From Owenia fusiformis (Eukaryota; Annelida; Polychaeta; Sabellida; Oweniidae), in the NCBI GenBank assembly GCA_903813345.2, contig CAIIXF020000012.1, positions 35,384,528-35,448,527 of the forward strand: 64,000 bases of DNA, given 5' to 3'. A program made the translations under genes and the position numbers. Shown here in pieces: positions 41,235 to 54,164 of this stretch. The notes beneath the pieces were generated by a model that saw nothing but the letters and a program-made list of their open reading frames with translations, was not told the DNA's origin and made no database searches. The number at the start of each line of letters is the position of its first letter. Within the stretch, counting starts at the first letter, position 1.

Positions 41235-41711
41235 AATGGCATCACCGAATTCAGTGAACTGTTTTCTCCTATATTAGCTTTGATTTACACAGTTGGGTAA
41301 TTTGAATAATTTTCTATGACAATTTAAAAAAAAATTGAGCCAAATCTCCATAGATGCAATGCTAAAAGTTTTAAAAACCTTGGATTATTTGTATGTCAAC
41401 CAACATTTGCATGTTTAATCACCACATGTACATAAACAGGATCATCATGTGGTATATCATTCAAGTTTTATATAGATTCAACTACAGGTAGGACTCTTTG
41501 ATAAGTCATGAAATTAAGCCACTCTTCTAAGATTTTAGCATGTAAGTGAATGGAACTCTAGCCAAAATTAAAAGCTGAATAAAAGATGGCAGCACTAGAT
41601 TCCATTGCTTTTTCTGCTATTTAGAAACTATTCGATGTTCGTCAGCACCATATAATCACTGAGTAAAAGTAGTGTATGCATGATAATAAAACCACCATAG
41701 CTCATACATAA
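41235..41711 (+). promoter_or_regulatory. Conserved 5' flank of gene B, part 1
   Basis: Matches 13170-13640 closely ('gcatcaccgaattcagtgaa', 'caaccaacatttgcatgttt', 'agatggcagcactagattcc'). It stops at 'catacataa', where the 41712-45155 insertion begins. Gene A has the uninterrupted sequence 'catacgtaataatg'. Confidence 0.6.
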
Positions 41712-44700
41712 CTAGACCTGGGAAATTGAACAAGTTCAATTTCAGACTCCAGATTCTTCTGGGGGTTTTAAAAAGACAGATGGACAGACAGATGGAAGGA
41801 CGGACTGGCTGGACTTGGACTGGACCTTGACTGGATTTGAACCTTGACTGGATTGAACCTGGGCTGGTCTTGGACTGGACTTAGACTATACTTGGACCTG
41901 TACTGGCCTTGGAACTGGACTGGAATTGACCTGAACCTGGACTTTGACTGGACTGGAACCTGATTTGGACTAAGACCTGGACTTGGACCTGTAAATGGAC
42001 TGGACAGGTATTTTTTCGATTTTTTTCTTCACTTCTCTTGACTTTCTATAAGGCTATCATCAGATCGATTTTTCTCGAAATTTCAAAATGCCATAACTTT
42101 TGAACAGGAAGTCTGATCGAAATTTGATTTGCAGATTCGGATTCCTGAGAAAATTCTATCTTTAATTCATAACTCATACGTTAAATTTGGAGAACTCTTT
42201 ATTTTGACCTACTTTTCGGACACACCATAACTTCCGAGCCGGAAGTCGGATTGACATTTGGTTTGCAGATTCGGATTCCTGACAGAATTCTACCCTTAAT
42301 TCATAACTCATATGTTCAATTTGGAAAACTTTTTATTTTGACCTACTTTTCGGACACCATATCTCAAAAGTGGGCCAAAATACTTTCTGACGGCAAAAGG
42401 CTAACACTATAAGCCCACTCTTGGCTACATATATACACAATTTCGAAGAATATAATTAAAGTGTAGTGTCAGGATCGCAAAAATAAGGATAAACTATGAA
42501 TTTGACCTAGATTTTGACTTAGGGATTTTGGTGTCCAAATTTTGAAGTTAAGTAGCCTTCAAGGTCCCCTTCTTTCATAGGCTTTCATTATTTTAAGCTG
42601 TACTTAGTCTAAATCTCGTATTTTACACTTCAAAAAAATCTTTTTTTCCCATTGCCATAACATGGGGCACCAAATTTAGCGATTTTTCAGCTTTCAAAAT
42701 GTCATAACTTCCAAACCGGAAGTCAGATCGAAATTTGGTTTGCAGATTCAAATTCCTGAGGAAATTCTATACTTAATTCATAACTCAAACGTTAAATTTG
42801 GAGAATTTCTTATTTTGACCTACTTTTCGGACACCATATCTCAAAAGTGGGGCAAAATACTTTCTGACGGCAAAGGGCTATCACTATTAGCACACTCTTG
42901 GCTACATGTATACAAAATTTAGAAGAATATATATAATTAATCTGTAGTGTCAGAATCGCAAAAATAAGGAAAAACTTTGAATTTGACCTAGATTTTGACC
43001 TAGGCATTTTGGTGTCCAAATTTTGAAGCTAGATGGCTTTTTAGGTCCCATTCTTTTAAAGGCTTTCATTACATTTAGCAGAACTCGGTCTATATTTCGT
43101 ATTTTTCACTTCAAAAAAATATTTTTTCCCATTGATTTAACATGGGCACCAAATTTAGCGATTTTTGAGCTTTCAAAACGCCATAACTTTCGAACCGGAA
43201 GTCCGATTTGAATTTGGTTTTCAGATTCGGAATCCTGAGAAAATTATCTATAAGACTAATATCATTGACATTTGATTCAGAGAATTTTTTTTTGGACCTC
43301 GTTTTCGGACACTGATATCTCGAAATCGGTTCGAGATATCAAAAATCTAAATCGTACCACGTTTTTCTACTTTTTTATGAGGAACACAATGAAAAAAACC
43401 CGGATCAAAAATATTGAAGGACGACCGAGATAATGGGAAAAAGTGACAAAGTACTGGATTTGACCTAGTTCTTGACCTTTGACCTAGATAAAAATTTGAC
43501 CCCATTTCCCACCAACTAGATACTAGACCTTATTTGACCATATAATAGTCTTGAAAAGATACCTTATAGTTATTGAGAAAACGTGCACAGTAAAATAAGA
43601 ATAAGAAGAATAAGAACTAGACTTTGGAAATTGAACGAAGTTCAATTTCAGACTCCAGATCTAGACTTTTTTTTAGCCGAGTCATCCAGAATAAGCGGAG
43701 TCATCCAAAATAAGCTGAGTCATCCAGAAAAAGATGAATGGATGGATGGTTGAAAAAGGAAGGAAGGATAGGCTAGAATAGGAAGGAACGATAGGATAGA
43801 ATAGGAAAGAATGATAGAATAGAATAGGAAGAAGGAATAGAATAGGAAGGATAGGAAGGAGAGGATACGAAGGAAAGGTAGATAAGAAGGATACGATAGG
43901 ATCACAAAGGAAGGATGGATGCATTTTTCATTATTTTCTTCTCTACGTACTCTTGACTTTCTATCAGGATACCATCAGATCGAGTTTCCGAAATTTCAAA
44001 ACGCCATAACTTCCGAACCAGAAGTTGGATCGGAATTTAATTTAAAGATTCGAATTCCTGACAAAATTCTACCCCTAATTCATAACTCATATGTTAAATT
44101 TGGCGAATTTTTATTTTTACCTACTTTTCGGACACGCCATAACTTCGGAACCGGAAGTCGGATCGAAATTTGGTTTGCAGATTCGGATTTCTGAGAAAAT
44201 TCTATACTTAATTCATAACTCAAACGTCAAATTTGGAGAAATTTTAATTTTGACCTACTTTTTGGACACCATATCTCAAAAGTGGGGCAAAATACTTTCT
44301 GACGGCAAAAGGCTAACACTATTAGCACACTCTTGGCTACATGTATACACAATTTCGAAGAATATAGTTAATTTGTAGTGTCAGAATCGCAAAAATAAGG
44401 AAAAACTTTGAATTTGACCTAGATTTTGACCTAGGCATTTTGGTGTCCAAATTTTGAAGCTAGATGGCTTTTGAGGTCCCATTCTTTTAAAAGCTTTCAT
44501 TATATTTAGCTGAACTCAGTCTATATTTCGTATTTTTCACTTCAAAAAAATCTTTTTTCCCATTGACTTAATATGGGCGCAAAATTTAGCGATTTTAGAG
44601 CTTTCAAAACGCCATAACTTCCGAACCGGAAGGCGAATCGAAATTTGGTTTTCAGATTTGGAATCCTGAGAAAATTTCCTATAAGACTAATATCCTGGAC

Positions 44701-45155
44701 ATTTGATTTGGAGAACTTTTTTTTGGACCTCGTTTTCGGACACTGATATCTCGAAATCGGTTTGAGATATCAAAAAACTAAGTCACCTTAGATTTCCTAC
44801 TTTTTTATAAGGAACACAATGAAAAAAAACGGATCGAAAATATAGAAGGACGACTGAGAAAATCGAAAAAAGTGACAAAGTACTGGATTTGACCCAGTTC
44901 CTGACCTTTGACCTAGATAAAAATTTGACCCAATTTCCCACCAACTAGATACTGAACCTAAATGAACTGTATAATGGTCTTTACTGGATACCTTATAGTT
45001 GTTGAGAAAACGTGGGCAGTAAAATAAGAAAAAGAAAAAAAATAATAATAAGAATAGAGGCAAAAACAATAGACTCAAGATTTTCAATCTGGAGTCTAAT
45101 AAGAATAATAAACAAAAGAGGCAAAAACAATAGACTCCAGATTTCATCTGGAGTC
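41712..45155. mobile_element. 3.4-kb composite insertion (family E) in the 5' flank of gene B
   Basis: Boundaries are read from gene A, which lacks it: TAA at 41709-41711 and 45156-45158 flank it, and gene A has TAA-TAATG undisturbed. Content: a 'ggactggac' minisatellite (41776-42008); at least two long repeated blocks (42050-43620 and 43960-45060) with 'ccataacttccgaaccggaa', 'tttgcagattcggattcctg' and 'atatctcaaaagtggggcaa'; and an 'aggaaggatagg' run (43735-43915). It starts and ends with 'agactccagat' motifs. No protein recognised. The 116-codon minus-strand frame at 44797 is low complexity. Confidence 0.7.
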
Positions 45156-46219
45156 TAATAATGATTAAAGTACAATTTTAGAGGCAACGATATATGATTG
45201 GATGCATTACAGCGATTAGTTTTACCTGGGATCGTTACCAATCCAAAATATAGTCCCTAATATAATATTATATTTCATATGTTTACGCTGTAGTTTAATG
45301 AAACAGGTCGAACAAGTGTCATCTCAACACATACGTGGACTTTTATTCAGATTTGAACAACTAACCATTTGAAAGAGAAAGGATTGTACATTGTATCGTA
45401 CACAACGACAATTAAATACCAAACATAGTTAAGTACAATTTTTGTTTTGGCGATTTCGGCTACTCTAAACTCGCATATTACATAACCGCTTGAATAAGTG
45501 TCATCTCTAGACATAAATGAAAACTTTTACTAATATTGCGTTTACTATCTAGTCACAATATGTAAGAGAAAGGATTAAATACATTATTAAAGACAATGTA
45601 ATTGTCAACAATAGGGCAAGTAAAGTTATTTAACAATCAAAATAAATAGCAAACATATAGTCAACTTTTGTTTTGGCGATTTCCGCACTATACTTTAAAC
45701 TCTCTCACTTAGAGTTTATCATTTTGTCATAGGAGATGCATATGTCGTCCTTGGTCATCTTATTTTTAAAACCTAGTAAGTAAATTTTTTAAAACCCAGT
45801 TATCGGTAAAAATCTTAGAATCTTGAGTTCTGAATTCAAACAAAGCTAAACTTTATTCAATTTTCCTTGTTTATTCATATCTTGTTTCACATACCATTGA
45901 ACAGTTCTAGCATTTCCTTTCAATTAACACTAAATATGGCCTTGATATTGCTGTTAATTGAAATGCACACTGGATTACTGGATAATTAAAATTTATTTAA
46001 TTCCATATAATTAACATCATCAAAATCCTACTGTAAGTGGTTATTTTGCATAATCATCTTATTTGCCTATTGCCTAATTTTGTCAGGTTTGGAAAATTAA
46101 ATGTGGGAAATATCATCTTCATAATGCAATGAAAAGTTTCTTGTCATTAGAAAAATCAAAATTAGGAAAATGATATTATTTGACCATTCGGCAAATTCAA
46201 CACTATGATCGAATACCAC
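45156..46219 (+). promoter_or_regulatory. Conserved 5' flank of gene B, part 2
   Basis: Matches 13645-14620, ending 'gatcgaataccactta'. It includes the conserved donor GTAAGT at 45776 that may close a 5'UTR exon. Small indels against gene A, but no shared open frame. Confidence 0.6.
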
Positions 46220-47217
46220 TTATAACAGGATCTTAAGAGGTTCTGGACAAATCATTTGATTCTGGACGTGTTATATTTTTTTTTCAACGAAATCACATCC
46301 AAGGGTTGAATTTTTATTAGCTATTTAGAGAGTGAGTCCTGCCTAGTATTAATTTCAATAAAAAAGTTAAAATAGAACCCTATTTGAGAGTCAATCTAAT
46401 ACTTACATTACATTGATAAATTAAGGCAAATCCTGAAATATTTTTAAAGTGCATTTTTTAATGAAATATTATCCAGCAAGTATTTAAATGAAACGGTCTT
46501 ATTTAAATACAAATCATAACATGATATTTTTCATGAAACATTTTTCAGTGAAATTCAATTGAAGGGTCAAGATAAAACGAGCTAATTTAGGTGAAAACCC
46601 TTACATGATGATGTGTTTTCATAACTTCTTTCATAAAATTCCATCAAGGGGTGAAGATAAAATGATCGAATTTAAGTGATTTAAGGATCACGAGAATATG
46701 TTTTCTTTGATATTTTCTATGAAATTCCATCCAATGGTCAAGGTAAAATTTTGATTTTGATTTGGTCACGTGTTCGAAAGATCCATATAAGGCCCATAGA
46801 ACCATATAGGAACGTCATTTTGAATGTCACATGATAGATCCATATAAGGCTTTTAGAACCATTTATGGAAAGATGAGGGGAAGCCCCTGACACCTGTTTC
46901 ACGATTTTTATGCACTTCATTATTGTACCGAAGTTTGCCGATTCGATTCGTCGTATTTCGGAATCCTGGTGACAATTTTATACTCCATTGGAGTATTTTT
47001 GACCTACTTCTTATGACGGAAATTCCCGAACCTTGTTCGGATTAATCCGGATTTTCTGACCTACCTTATCTACCGAGATTTCACGAGTTAACATTCGTCT
47101 CATTCCGGAATCCTGGTGACAATTTTATACTCCATTGGAGTATTTTTGATCTACTTTTTCTGGATTTTGCCCTACTTATTATATCTTGACAACAAGCAAA
47201 TCAAAAAGTTCGACATG

Positions 47218-47500
47218 AACGGGTCTCGATCAACTAACCTAGACTATGGAAGCCAGGCACGCTAACCATTAGGCCAACGAGCTACCGATATGAAAGAACA
47301 AAAGTATTATATATTTATACCGAGCGTCAATTCAAAATGATCCTCACTTTTGTCTCCACTTAAATACGACTCGTCAGTTGTATCCAGAATAGTAGAACGC
47401 CTATGGCGCTAGTGAATAACCAAGTCCCAGGTGAGTGGTTCGTATCCCTCCGTGATATACTATTTTTGTTTTATTAAATACGACAGAAAGGAGCAAGGTG
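47218..47500. repeat. tRNA-like modules in left arm of element F
   Basis: Minus strand 'tagctcgttgg' plus 'ttgatcgagaccc' (about 47218-47275) resembles A and B boxes. Plus strand 'tggcgctagtg' plus 'ggttcgtatccc' (about 47404-47452) gives a second pair. The right arm carries the mirror copies at about 52330-52380 and 52513-52582. The anticodon arms do not fold canonically, so I call these tRNA-derived and not tRNA genes. Confidence 0.4.
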
Positions 47501-47611
47501 TGGGTTGAAAACAAGACGTTAGTTTGTTTCAAAACAGTTTGGAAACATTAATCTCTGATAATTTAAGGTTTTCCACTCCTGAAGGGCCTCTAGATCTATG
47601 AAATTTAATAA

Positions 47612-48263
47612 TCCACTCAGTAAAAATACGATTTCTCTGCAACCTGATGTCCAATCAAGATCATTCAAATATATATGTGTTCCTGACACGTTTGGGCGTC
47701 CGGGAATAAAATTGCTTGTGAAAACTATTTACAAAAGTGTTCCAGAGACCCTTATCTACTTGGCTAAGGTTTTATTTGAAGATACATTGCCTTATTAGCA
47801 GGTAGAGGGGCATACAGAACACAGAAGCAAATGCTATGTTGAAAATTTTCTATATTTCAATTTGAACCTGTGTTTACATGTCACGTAGGCCAGTGTTTTA
47901 TATGGGGATTATATGTACTTTCCTTGTTTACATGAACGTAAATCATTACATGAAATCTGCATTCTTCTGGGTTTAATCTGGGTTTGTATTGTCTTATTGG
48001 GGCTTTTCGACTTTAAAACAAACCCTACCTAAATGGATTGTGTCTCGGGAACGTTTTTGTAAATAGTTATTATAAACAATTCTGAAAGAATATCACATAT
48101 TTTTGTCTTCCCGATTTCAGTCATGAATTACGTCAATTTCTCGTGCAAACATTGGGTAGACGTTGTCATAACCGGATGCCCGAACGTGTCAGGAACATAT
48201 AGATACTCGAATGATGTTGATTGAACATCAGGGTTAAGAGAAATCGTAATTTTACTGAGTGGC
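47612..48263. mobile_element. Nested 0.65-kb fold-back element
   Basis: 'ccactcagtaaaaatacgat' at the left and 'atcgtaattttactgagtgg' at the right begin arms of about 95 bp. The arms share 'gttcctgacacgtt(t/c)gggc'. The 66-codon frame at 47598 is the left arm. Confidence 0.75.
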
Positions 48264-48495
48264 TTCACGAAAAAATAAGCAGCACTTTAGGCCACCTAAA
48301 TACAACTCGTCAGTTGTATCCAGTTGGAATCCCAGCGTAATGTTTTTAATTATATGGTTGTGCTTTGATTTTACGCTGAAAAGATTTATAACTACGTCAA
48401 CTTTTTATTAAAACATTTATTATCTTTTCAGTTGTATTAAAATGTAAAATATGATATATGTCAGCTTATTGCTTTCTGGAGAACAGTCAAGGTTT

Positions 48496-49293
48496 AAAGG
48501 ATCTTGTACACCTGCCATTATGATCTCCCCATGAACAAAAATAAATTCATCTGATTTTTCAAAATAAATATACTGCTTTTATTATTACATTTATATGTAC
48601 ACTAGTATCTTGTTGACCTATATTCAGCACTGTATTGATGAATGGGCCACTTTTTAGGGCAATATTCAATCATAAAGTGTACAGGGGTAGAGATGCCAAA
48701 CCAGGAAGTCTTTTTGTGTCTGTCAAAATCCATTTGCATCCTACACATCCCTACATCTTATCAAAATATGTTATTAATTAATGAATCATAACAGTATAAT
48801 CTTTGGATTTACAAAGTTGTATGGGATTTCATAAGTGTAAAAGTTGCTTTTGAAGCATTTTTCTATAGCCATTTTGTAGGAAAAAAATGATGAAAAAAAT
48901 GAATAATCTTTTAATTTGAAGTATGACCTGAATCGATTGCAAACTTTATATTTGCACATCTGATCTGAAATACCATTTGTGTCATATTGTGAAATTATTT
49001 AATTTGCAATCGATTCAGGTCATAGTGTATTTTAGGTATTTTTGTGAAAATCAATAGAAACCAATGGCCCCCATTGGAATCTGATGGTATCCACATGTTA
49101 AGTCAATAGAACACATCCATTGTCAAGTCAATACACCCTTGCTGAACTTAATGACCCCAACCTCAGCCCATGTGGGGCCAAACGCTTAAATATTTTCCAA
49201 AGTATTATGTAACATTGTATTCTTTATATTACACCTAAAAATGATTCATTTTGTTCATGGGGAGATCATAATGGCAGGTGTACAAGATCCTTT
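48496..49293. mobile_element. Non-autonomous TIR element, family P, copy 2
   Basis: The left end 'aaaggatcttgtacacctgc' and right end 'gcaggtgtacaagatccttt' are inverted for about 45 bp. The interior matches copy 1 (20172-20937). This copy keeps both ends and defines the family. Confidence 0.85.
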
Positions 49294-50630
49294 GGTACAA
49301 TGAATCGGACACTCATGTAAATCGACATGGTTATAACATTGAACTCAATTCAGTAAATTAGTTATTTCTATGAATCACAGCGGGATTGGTTTCATTTTAT
49401 ATGATTGCCAACTCTGGCGGTTTTTTTGTAAATGCTTTTGACCGCTGTAAATGTGAAACTGATACAGTATTATTCAATTGTTTTATGTCTTGGTCACATT
49501 TGCTCCGATTTTCACTACGGCGCCCGGCCGATTGAGTATTGTGTTCAGAAATGTATTCAATTTTGGACAAAATACTCGCAGCAAATGTGATCCAAGCATT
49601 ACACAGCGGTATTTCGAACATACTATTGTTGCTTAACCACGACCTAGCCAATTTTAAAATCATACTCCTTATTTAAATCCAAGTAAACGATCAATGTCTA
49701 GGTATTTGGCGTTTGATGATACTATGGCCCTTGGCGAATTATGATTAGATGAACCGAGGTCAACATTAATGTTTCTTGTACAAGGTCATCCCAAGGTCTA
49801 AGATAAATATTTAGGTATTTAACGTTTCAAGACCTTTGGACAAATTCGATTCAACGATGTATTAAAGTTAAAATGTATACAGAGATAAAATAGGTTATCT
49901 CCTATCGTTTCCTTGTGTATACGTTTATGTCTCTGCGTAATAACGCAGATGCGAGCAGGTAGTTACCAATCTCACCACAAGGTGGCTCGTTCGGGTCAGA
50001 TAGCATGGCGGGTATGGTAGAAAGTTCCCTTTAACTTAAAGTACATCTGTTTTCGTGGTTCAATTTTCATATCACCCTTAAAATGTATCTAATAGCAATG
50101 CAATTAAAATATGTCCAGTGAACGAAAATGCAATACAAGAATAGATATTTCACTTTTTGTGATTTTGTAACAATGGGGTTATTTTTTGTATATGTAACAT
50201 GGTCATTTTCACATTTTATATTATTACTGTTCATATTAATCAATCCCTATTCATCTCAATATAACAGGTCCCTAAGTAGGTTGTTTGCAGTTTTACTCTT
50301 TTAATACCATGTTCACTTTTCACCTTGAGTTATTCAACTATGCAAACTGTGTCAGTTTTATATATCTATTGTTCCCCTATATGGTCTTTCTCACTCACAT
50401 GTAGCTGAGTTTGCATTGGGTGTTGGCTTGTCAGTAGTTGCTGTAAGAGTTCATGTTGTACATTACAGAGCATTGTATTTTAAACATTGAAGTTTGAAAT
50501 ATACTATTTTATATATATTTTAATTTGAAGTTCGAGTTATTTTATTGCCACCCACGGGCCTTCCACACGCCCATTTACATATAACGCTTTGAAACAACTT
50601 TAACAAGTGAGCAATGTCAGTGTTGTGATA
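49294..50630. other. Spacer of element F, no recognised feature
   Basis: Single-copy-looking sequence. The 88-codon minus-strand frame at 49397 shows no domain I know. Confidence 0.4.
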
Positions 50631-50631
50631 A

Positions 50632-51428
50632 TAGAGAATTTTCGTTATAAGTTGTTTCAAAAACTTATACGTATACTTATAGTTTAAAGGGTCTTGTCGA
50701 ACTAAAATCAATTCAAATTGATTTTCATAATCTGTACCAAGTGGGGCATAACTATTCCCGATATAGTCAAGCTTCATCATCAACTAGGGACTGCGAATAC
50801 AATGTCCTTTGCTAGTGTCAATTATGAACACGATAAACTAAATTCTAGTTGACGGGTCCTTGTAGTGTACGATAAACAAGACCCTTTAAAGTGAATCACC
50901 ACACGAACGAGTCGATCATTTCAAAGTTCTCATGAAATTATAAGGTCAATTTTTAAGTTTTTACGTATAAAAGGGCCTTTATACGCAGATTATAAACTTA
51001 CAGAGTTGGATCTCCGCATAGTATATGTGTGGACCTACTGACCAGAATGGCTTATGAAAATTAATCGGCTGAATAGGCATAGTATCCAATCAAATAGCTC
51101 GACTCATTCATTAGCTGAACTAATTCTCCCTTCGTTATTTCTACAAGGTGATTCAAAACGATCATCTACAAAAACTATATTTGAGAGTAGATAAATCTGT
51201 AAAACCCGTGTGCTATATCAGCCTATTTGATTCTAGAAAACACATTTGACACAACTAAACATGCTTTACATCAAGGGGGTACGGATGGTATGCCATTGGC
51301 CCTTTTTATTACCGTCCTAGGAGATATTTCCCGACGAATTAGGAAATTATGAAACACCTTGTTTATTGGGTTTATAAGTATAAGTATACGTATAAGTTTT
51401 TAAAAAACTTATAACGAAAATTCTCTAA
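50632..51428. mobile_element. Nested fold-back element
   Basis: 'agagaattttcgttataagt' (50632) is complemented by 'acttataacgaaaattctct' (to 51428), with about 60 bp of arm through 'acttatacgtatacttata'. Inside, 'ctttaaagggtcttgt' and 'acaagaccctttaaag' (about 50692-50895) form a second inverted pair. Confidence 0.7.
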
Positions 51429-51508
51429 TAACGCCCCTCATACCTATTTATTACAGGTCGTGTAGACCATTGTTGCCTGATTTATAGCAAAAACATTGAC
51501 TTTTGCAC

Positions 51509-51531
51509 GTTGATGATGATGATGATGATGA
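51509..51531. repeat. (GAT)n microsatellite
   Basis: Seven 'gat' triplets in element F's spacer. A poly-C run lies near 51709. Confidence 0.9.
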
Positions 51532-53585
51532 TGCGCCTCTTATAATAGATCTCATATCTTAGAAGCGTATCAGTTCAAAAAATACTAGAAGACCTTACAT
51601 ATTTTGCCATGCACTGCGCCTATTCATTTGGCAATTCAGTTGTAAATGTTATCTTGAAAAAAATAAATCTTCCAAATTTGTTGAGTTTTCTTGCAGAAAT
51701 CGCCTACCCCCCCCCCCCCTCCATCGTGATTTAAGCTGCTGATATTCTTCTTTAAACGAGTCGGATTTTCAAAATCTATAAGTTGGACTCCCTTTATAGA
51801 AGCTTTGATGCTTAATGCTGAAATTTTATTGTTTATCCATACATTTTAAGAAAAAATGTATAAAAAAAGATGTTAAAACCAAATGTTGCCCTAAAAATTC
51901 AGAAAATGTAGAAAATTTCGAATTTTCTATGTACAGGCCTTGTTGCCCCTTTAAGAAGCTTAATATGTAAATTATCTAATCAAACACTTCGTCCACCATT
52001 TTGAAACACTAATCAATCCAATCTGTGCTAGCGATTCATAGGGCGAGCCAGTGGGATATTTCCAGGGTTCATACACACCTGGAAATGTCAGGGAAATTGA
52101 CTTGATTTTCCAAGTGCTGGAAATGTCAGGTAATTTTAAAATTAGGTCAAAAGGGCCAAAGATGACCGGGAATTTTGAAACGGTAGACATGTCAGGGAAA
52201 TGTCATGGAAATTTGTATCAGTGTTGAAAAAATAATGTTCCAGAGATTAATGTTTCCAAACTGTTTTGAAACAAACTAACGTCTTGTTTTCAACCTACAC
52301 CTTGCTCCTTTCTGTCGTATTTAATAAAACAAAAATAGTATATCACGGAGGGATACGAACCACTCACCTGGGACTTGGTTATTCACTAGCGCCATAGGCG
52401 TTCTACTATTCTGGATACAACTGACGAGTCGTATTTAAGTGGAGACAAAAGTGAGGATCATTTTGAATTGACGCTCGGTATAAATATATAATACTTTTGT
52501 TCTTTCATATCGGTAGCTCGTTGGTCTCATGGTTAGCGTGCCTGGCTTCCATAGTCTAGGTTTGTTGATCGAGACCCGTTCATGTCGAACTTTTTGATTT
52601 GCTTGTTGTCAAGATATAATAAGTAGGGCAAAATCCAGAAAAAGTAGATCAAAAATACTCCAATGGAGTATAAAATTGTCACCAGGATTCCGGAATGAGA
52701 CGAATGTTAACTCGTGAAATCTCGGTAGATAAAGTAGGTCAGAAAATCCGGATTAATCCGAACAAGGTTCGGGAATTTCCGTCATAAGAAGTAGGTCAAA
52801 AATACTCCAATGGAGTATAAAATTGTCACCAGGATTCCGAAATACGACGAATCGAATCGGCAAACTTCGGTACAATAATGAAGTGCATAAAAATCGTGAA
52901 ACAGGTGTCAGGGGCTTCCCTCATCTTTCCATAAATGGTTCTAAAAGCCTTATATGGATCTATCACGTGACATTCAAAATGACGTTCCTATATGGTTCTA
53001 TGGGCCTTATATGGATCTTTCGAACACGTGACCAAATCAAAATCAAAATCAAAATTTTACCTTGACCATTGGATGGGATTTCATAGAAAATATCAAAGAA
53101 AACATATTCTCGTGATCCTTAAATCACTTAAATTCGATCATTTTATCTTCACCCCTTGATGGAATTTTATGAAAGAAGTTATGAAAACACATCATCATGT
53201 AAGGGTTTTCAGCTAAATTAGCTCGTTTTATCTTGACCCTTCAATTGAATTTCATTGAAAAATGTTTCATGAAAAATATCATGTTATGATTTGTATTTAA
53301 ATAAGACCGTTTCATTTAAATACTTGCTGGATAATATTTCATTAAAAAACGCACTAAGTATTAGATTGACTCTCAAATAGGGTTCTATTTTAACTTTTTT
53401 ATTGAAATTAATACTAGGCAGGACTCACTCTCTAAATAGCTAATAAAAATTCAACCCTTGGATGTGATTTCGTTGAAAAAAAAATATGACAAGTCCAGAA
53501 TCAAATGATTTGTCCAGAACCTCTTAAGATCCTGTTTTATGCAGTATTTGATAAATTAATTTTTAATCATTTCAATTATTTGTAG

Positions 53586-53727
53586 ACTTATTCGATTTAG
53601 CAATAAACTGATACAAACCAGTGGAATTATCTCGACTTTGGAAACCTGAACGACACCTGTACAATGGGAGCTGTTTTCCGGTTGATGTTCTCTGCCTTAG
53701 TATTGGTGAATACATTCACGGCGGAAG
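53586..53727 (+). CDS. Receptor gene B, exon 1: signal peptide (coding 53664-53727)
   Basis: The ATG at 53664 opens MGAVFRLMFSALVLVNTFTA, a secretory signal. After 21 codons plus one base comes the donor G|GTAAGC at 53728, phase 1, exactly as in gene A (14746-14809). The acceptor 'ttatttgtag' ends at 53585, giving 78 nt of leader. The frame is intact; differences from gene A are substitutions only. It would splice to the CTLD exon at 60309. The 7.3-kb element F ends 49 bp before the presumed acceptor-exon boundary (53537-53585). Confidence 0.75.
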
Positions 53728-54164
53728 GTAAGCACATCGTTGTTACTTTAAACTAGAGACACCTTGCTTGCAGTTTTAAAACGCTTTCAAAATAGTTTTT
53801 GGTACAACATTCCATGGCTTGCCTGTATTCTAGGGTCCGACAGTTCTGACTTTATTTTCTAATGTTATTACGATGCTTTGATTTTAGGTTATACTAGTAT
53901 CTTAAAGCAAATCTTTTTAAGTTAATCCATTGGCCATATTTGCTTCTCTAATCTTCAAACATGGACAAAAGACAGGAGGAATGCATGAGACAGGACACTA
54001 AACGTCCCTTTAAGAATTGGACAAAAGTATCCCTCCCACTATGGAATACGAGTAAAACCCGAGTCATGTTTGCTACGGCGACCGTACTGTCTTTTGTTTT
54101 TATGGCCAAAAGCAATAAGATGAGTTTCTATATGCCTGAATAAAGCTGATGTAATAGATGTCAA
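53728..54164. other. Intron 1 of gene B, start
   Basis: The first about 50 bp match gene A's intron, then they diverge. A 60-codon frame (53961-54143) is not conserved and not recognised. Confidence 0.4.

Larger units (their letters stand above)
46224..53536. mobile_element. 7.3-kb fold-back element F with 1.3-kb inverted arms
   Basis: The left arm 46224-47557 and right arm 52241-53536 are nearly identical inverted copies, starting 'aacaggatcttaagaggttc'. The 4-bp target duplication TTAT lies at 46220-46223 and 53537-53540. Gene A keeps the empty site (TTAT at 14620-14623 in 'ccacttatgcag'). The spacer holds nested elements (47612-48263, 48496-49293, 50632-51428) and no recognisable transposase, integrase or polymerase. 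Arms this long fit a fold-back element or a gutted larger TIR element. It would lie in gene B's presumed 5'UTR intron. Confidence 0.9.

Noticed and set aside
44797-45147. 116-codon minus-strand membrane-like protein
   Set aside because: Low-complexity leucine/phenylalanine translation of an A-rich repeat end inside the family E insertion.
52513-52582. Functional tRNA-Gly gene
   Set aside because: A- and B-box words are present, but the anticodon loop is too long and the acceptor ends do not pair.
46224-53536. Polinton/Maverick element
   Set aside because: Long TIRs would fit, but there is no polymerase B, integrase, ATPase or capsid sequence, and the target duplication is 4 bp and not 6.
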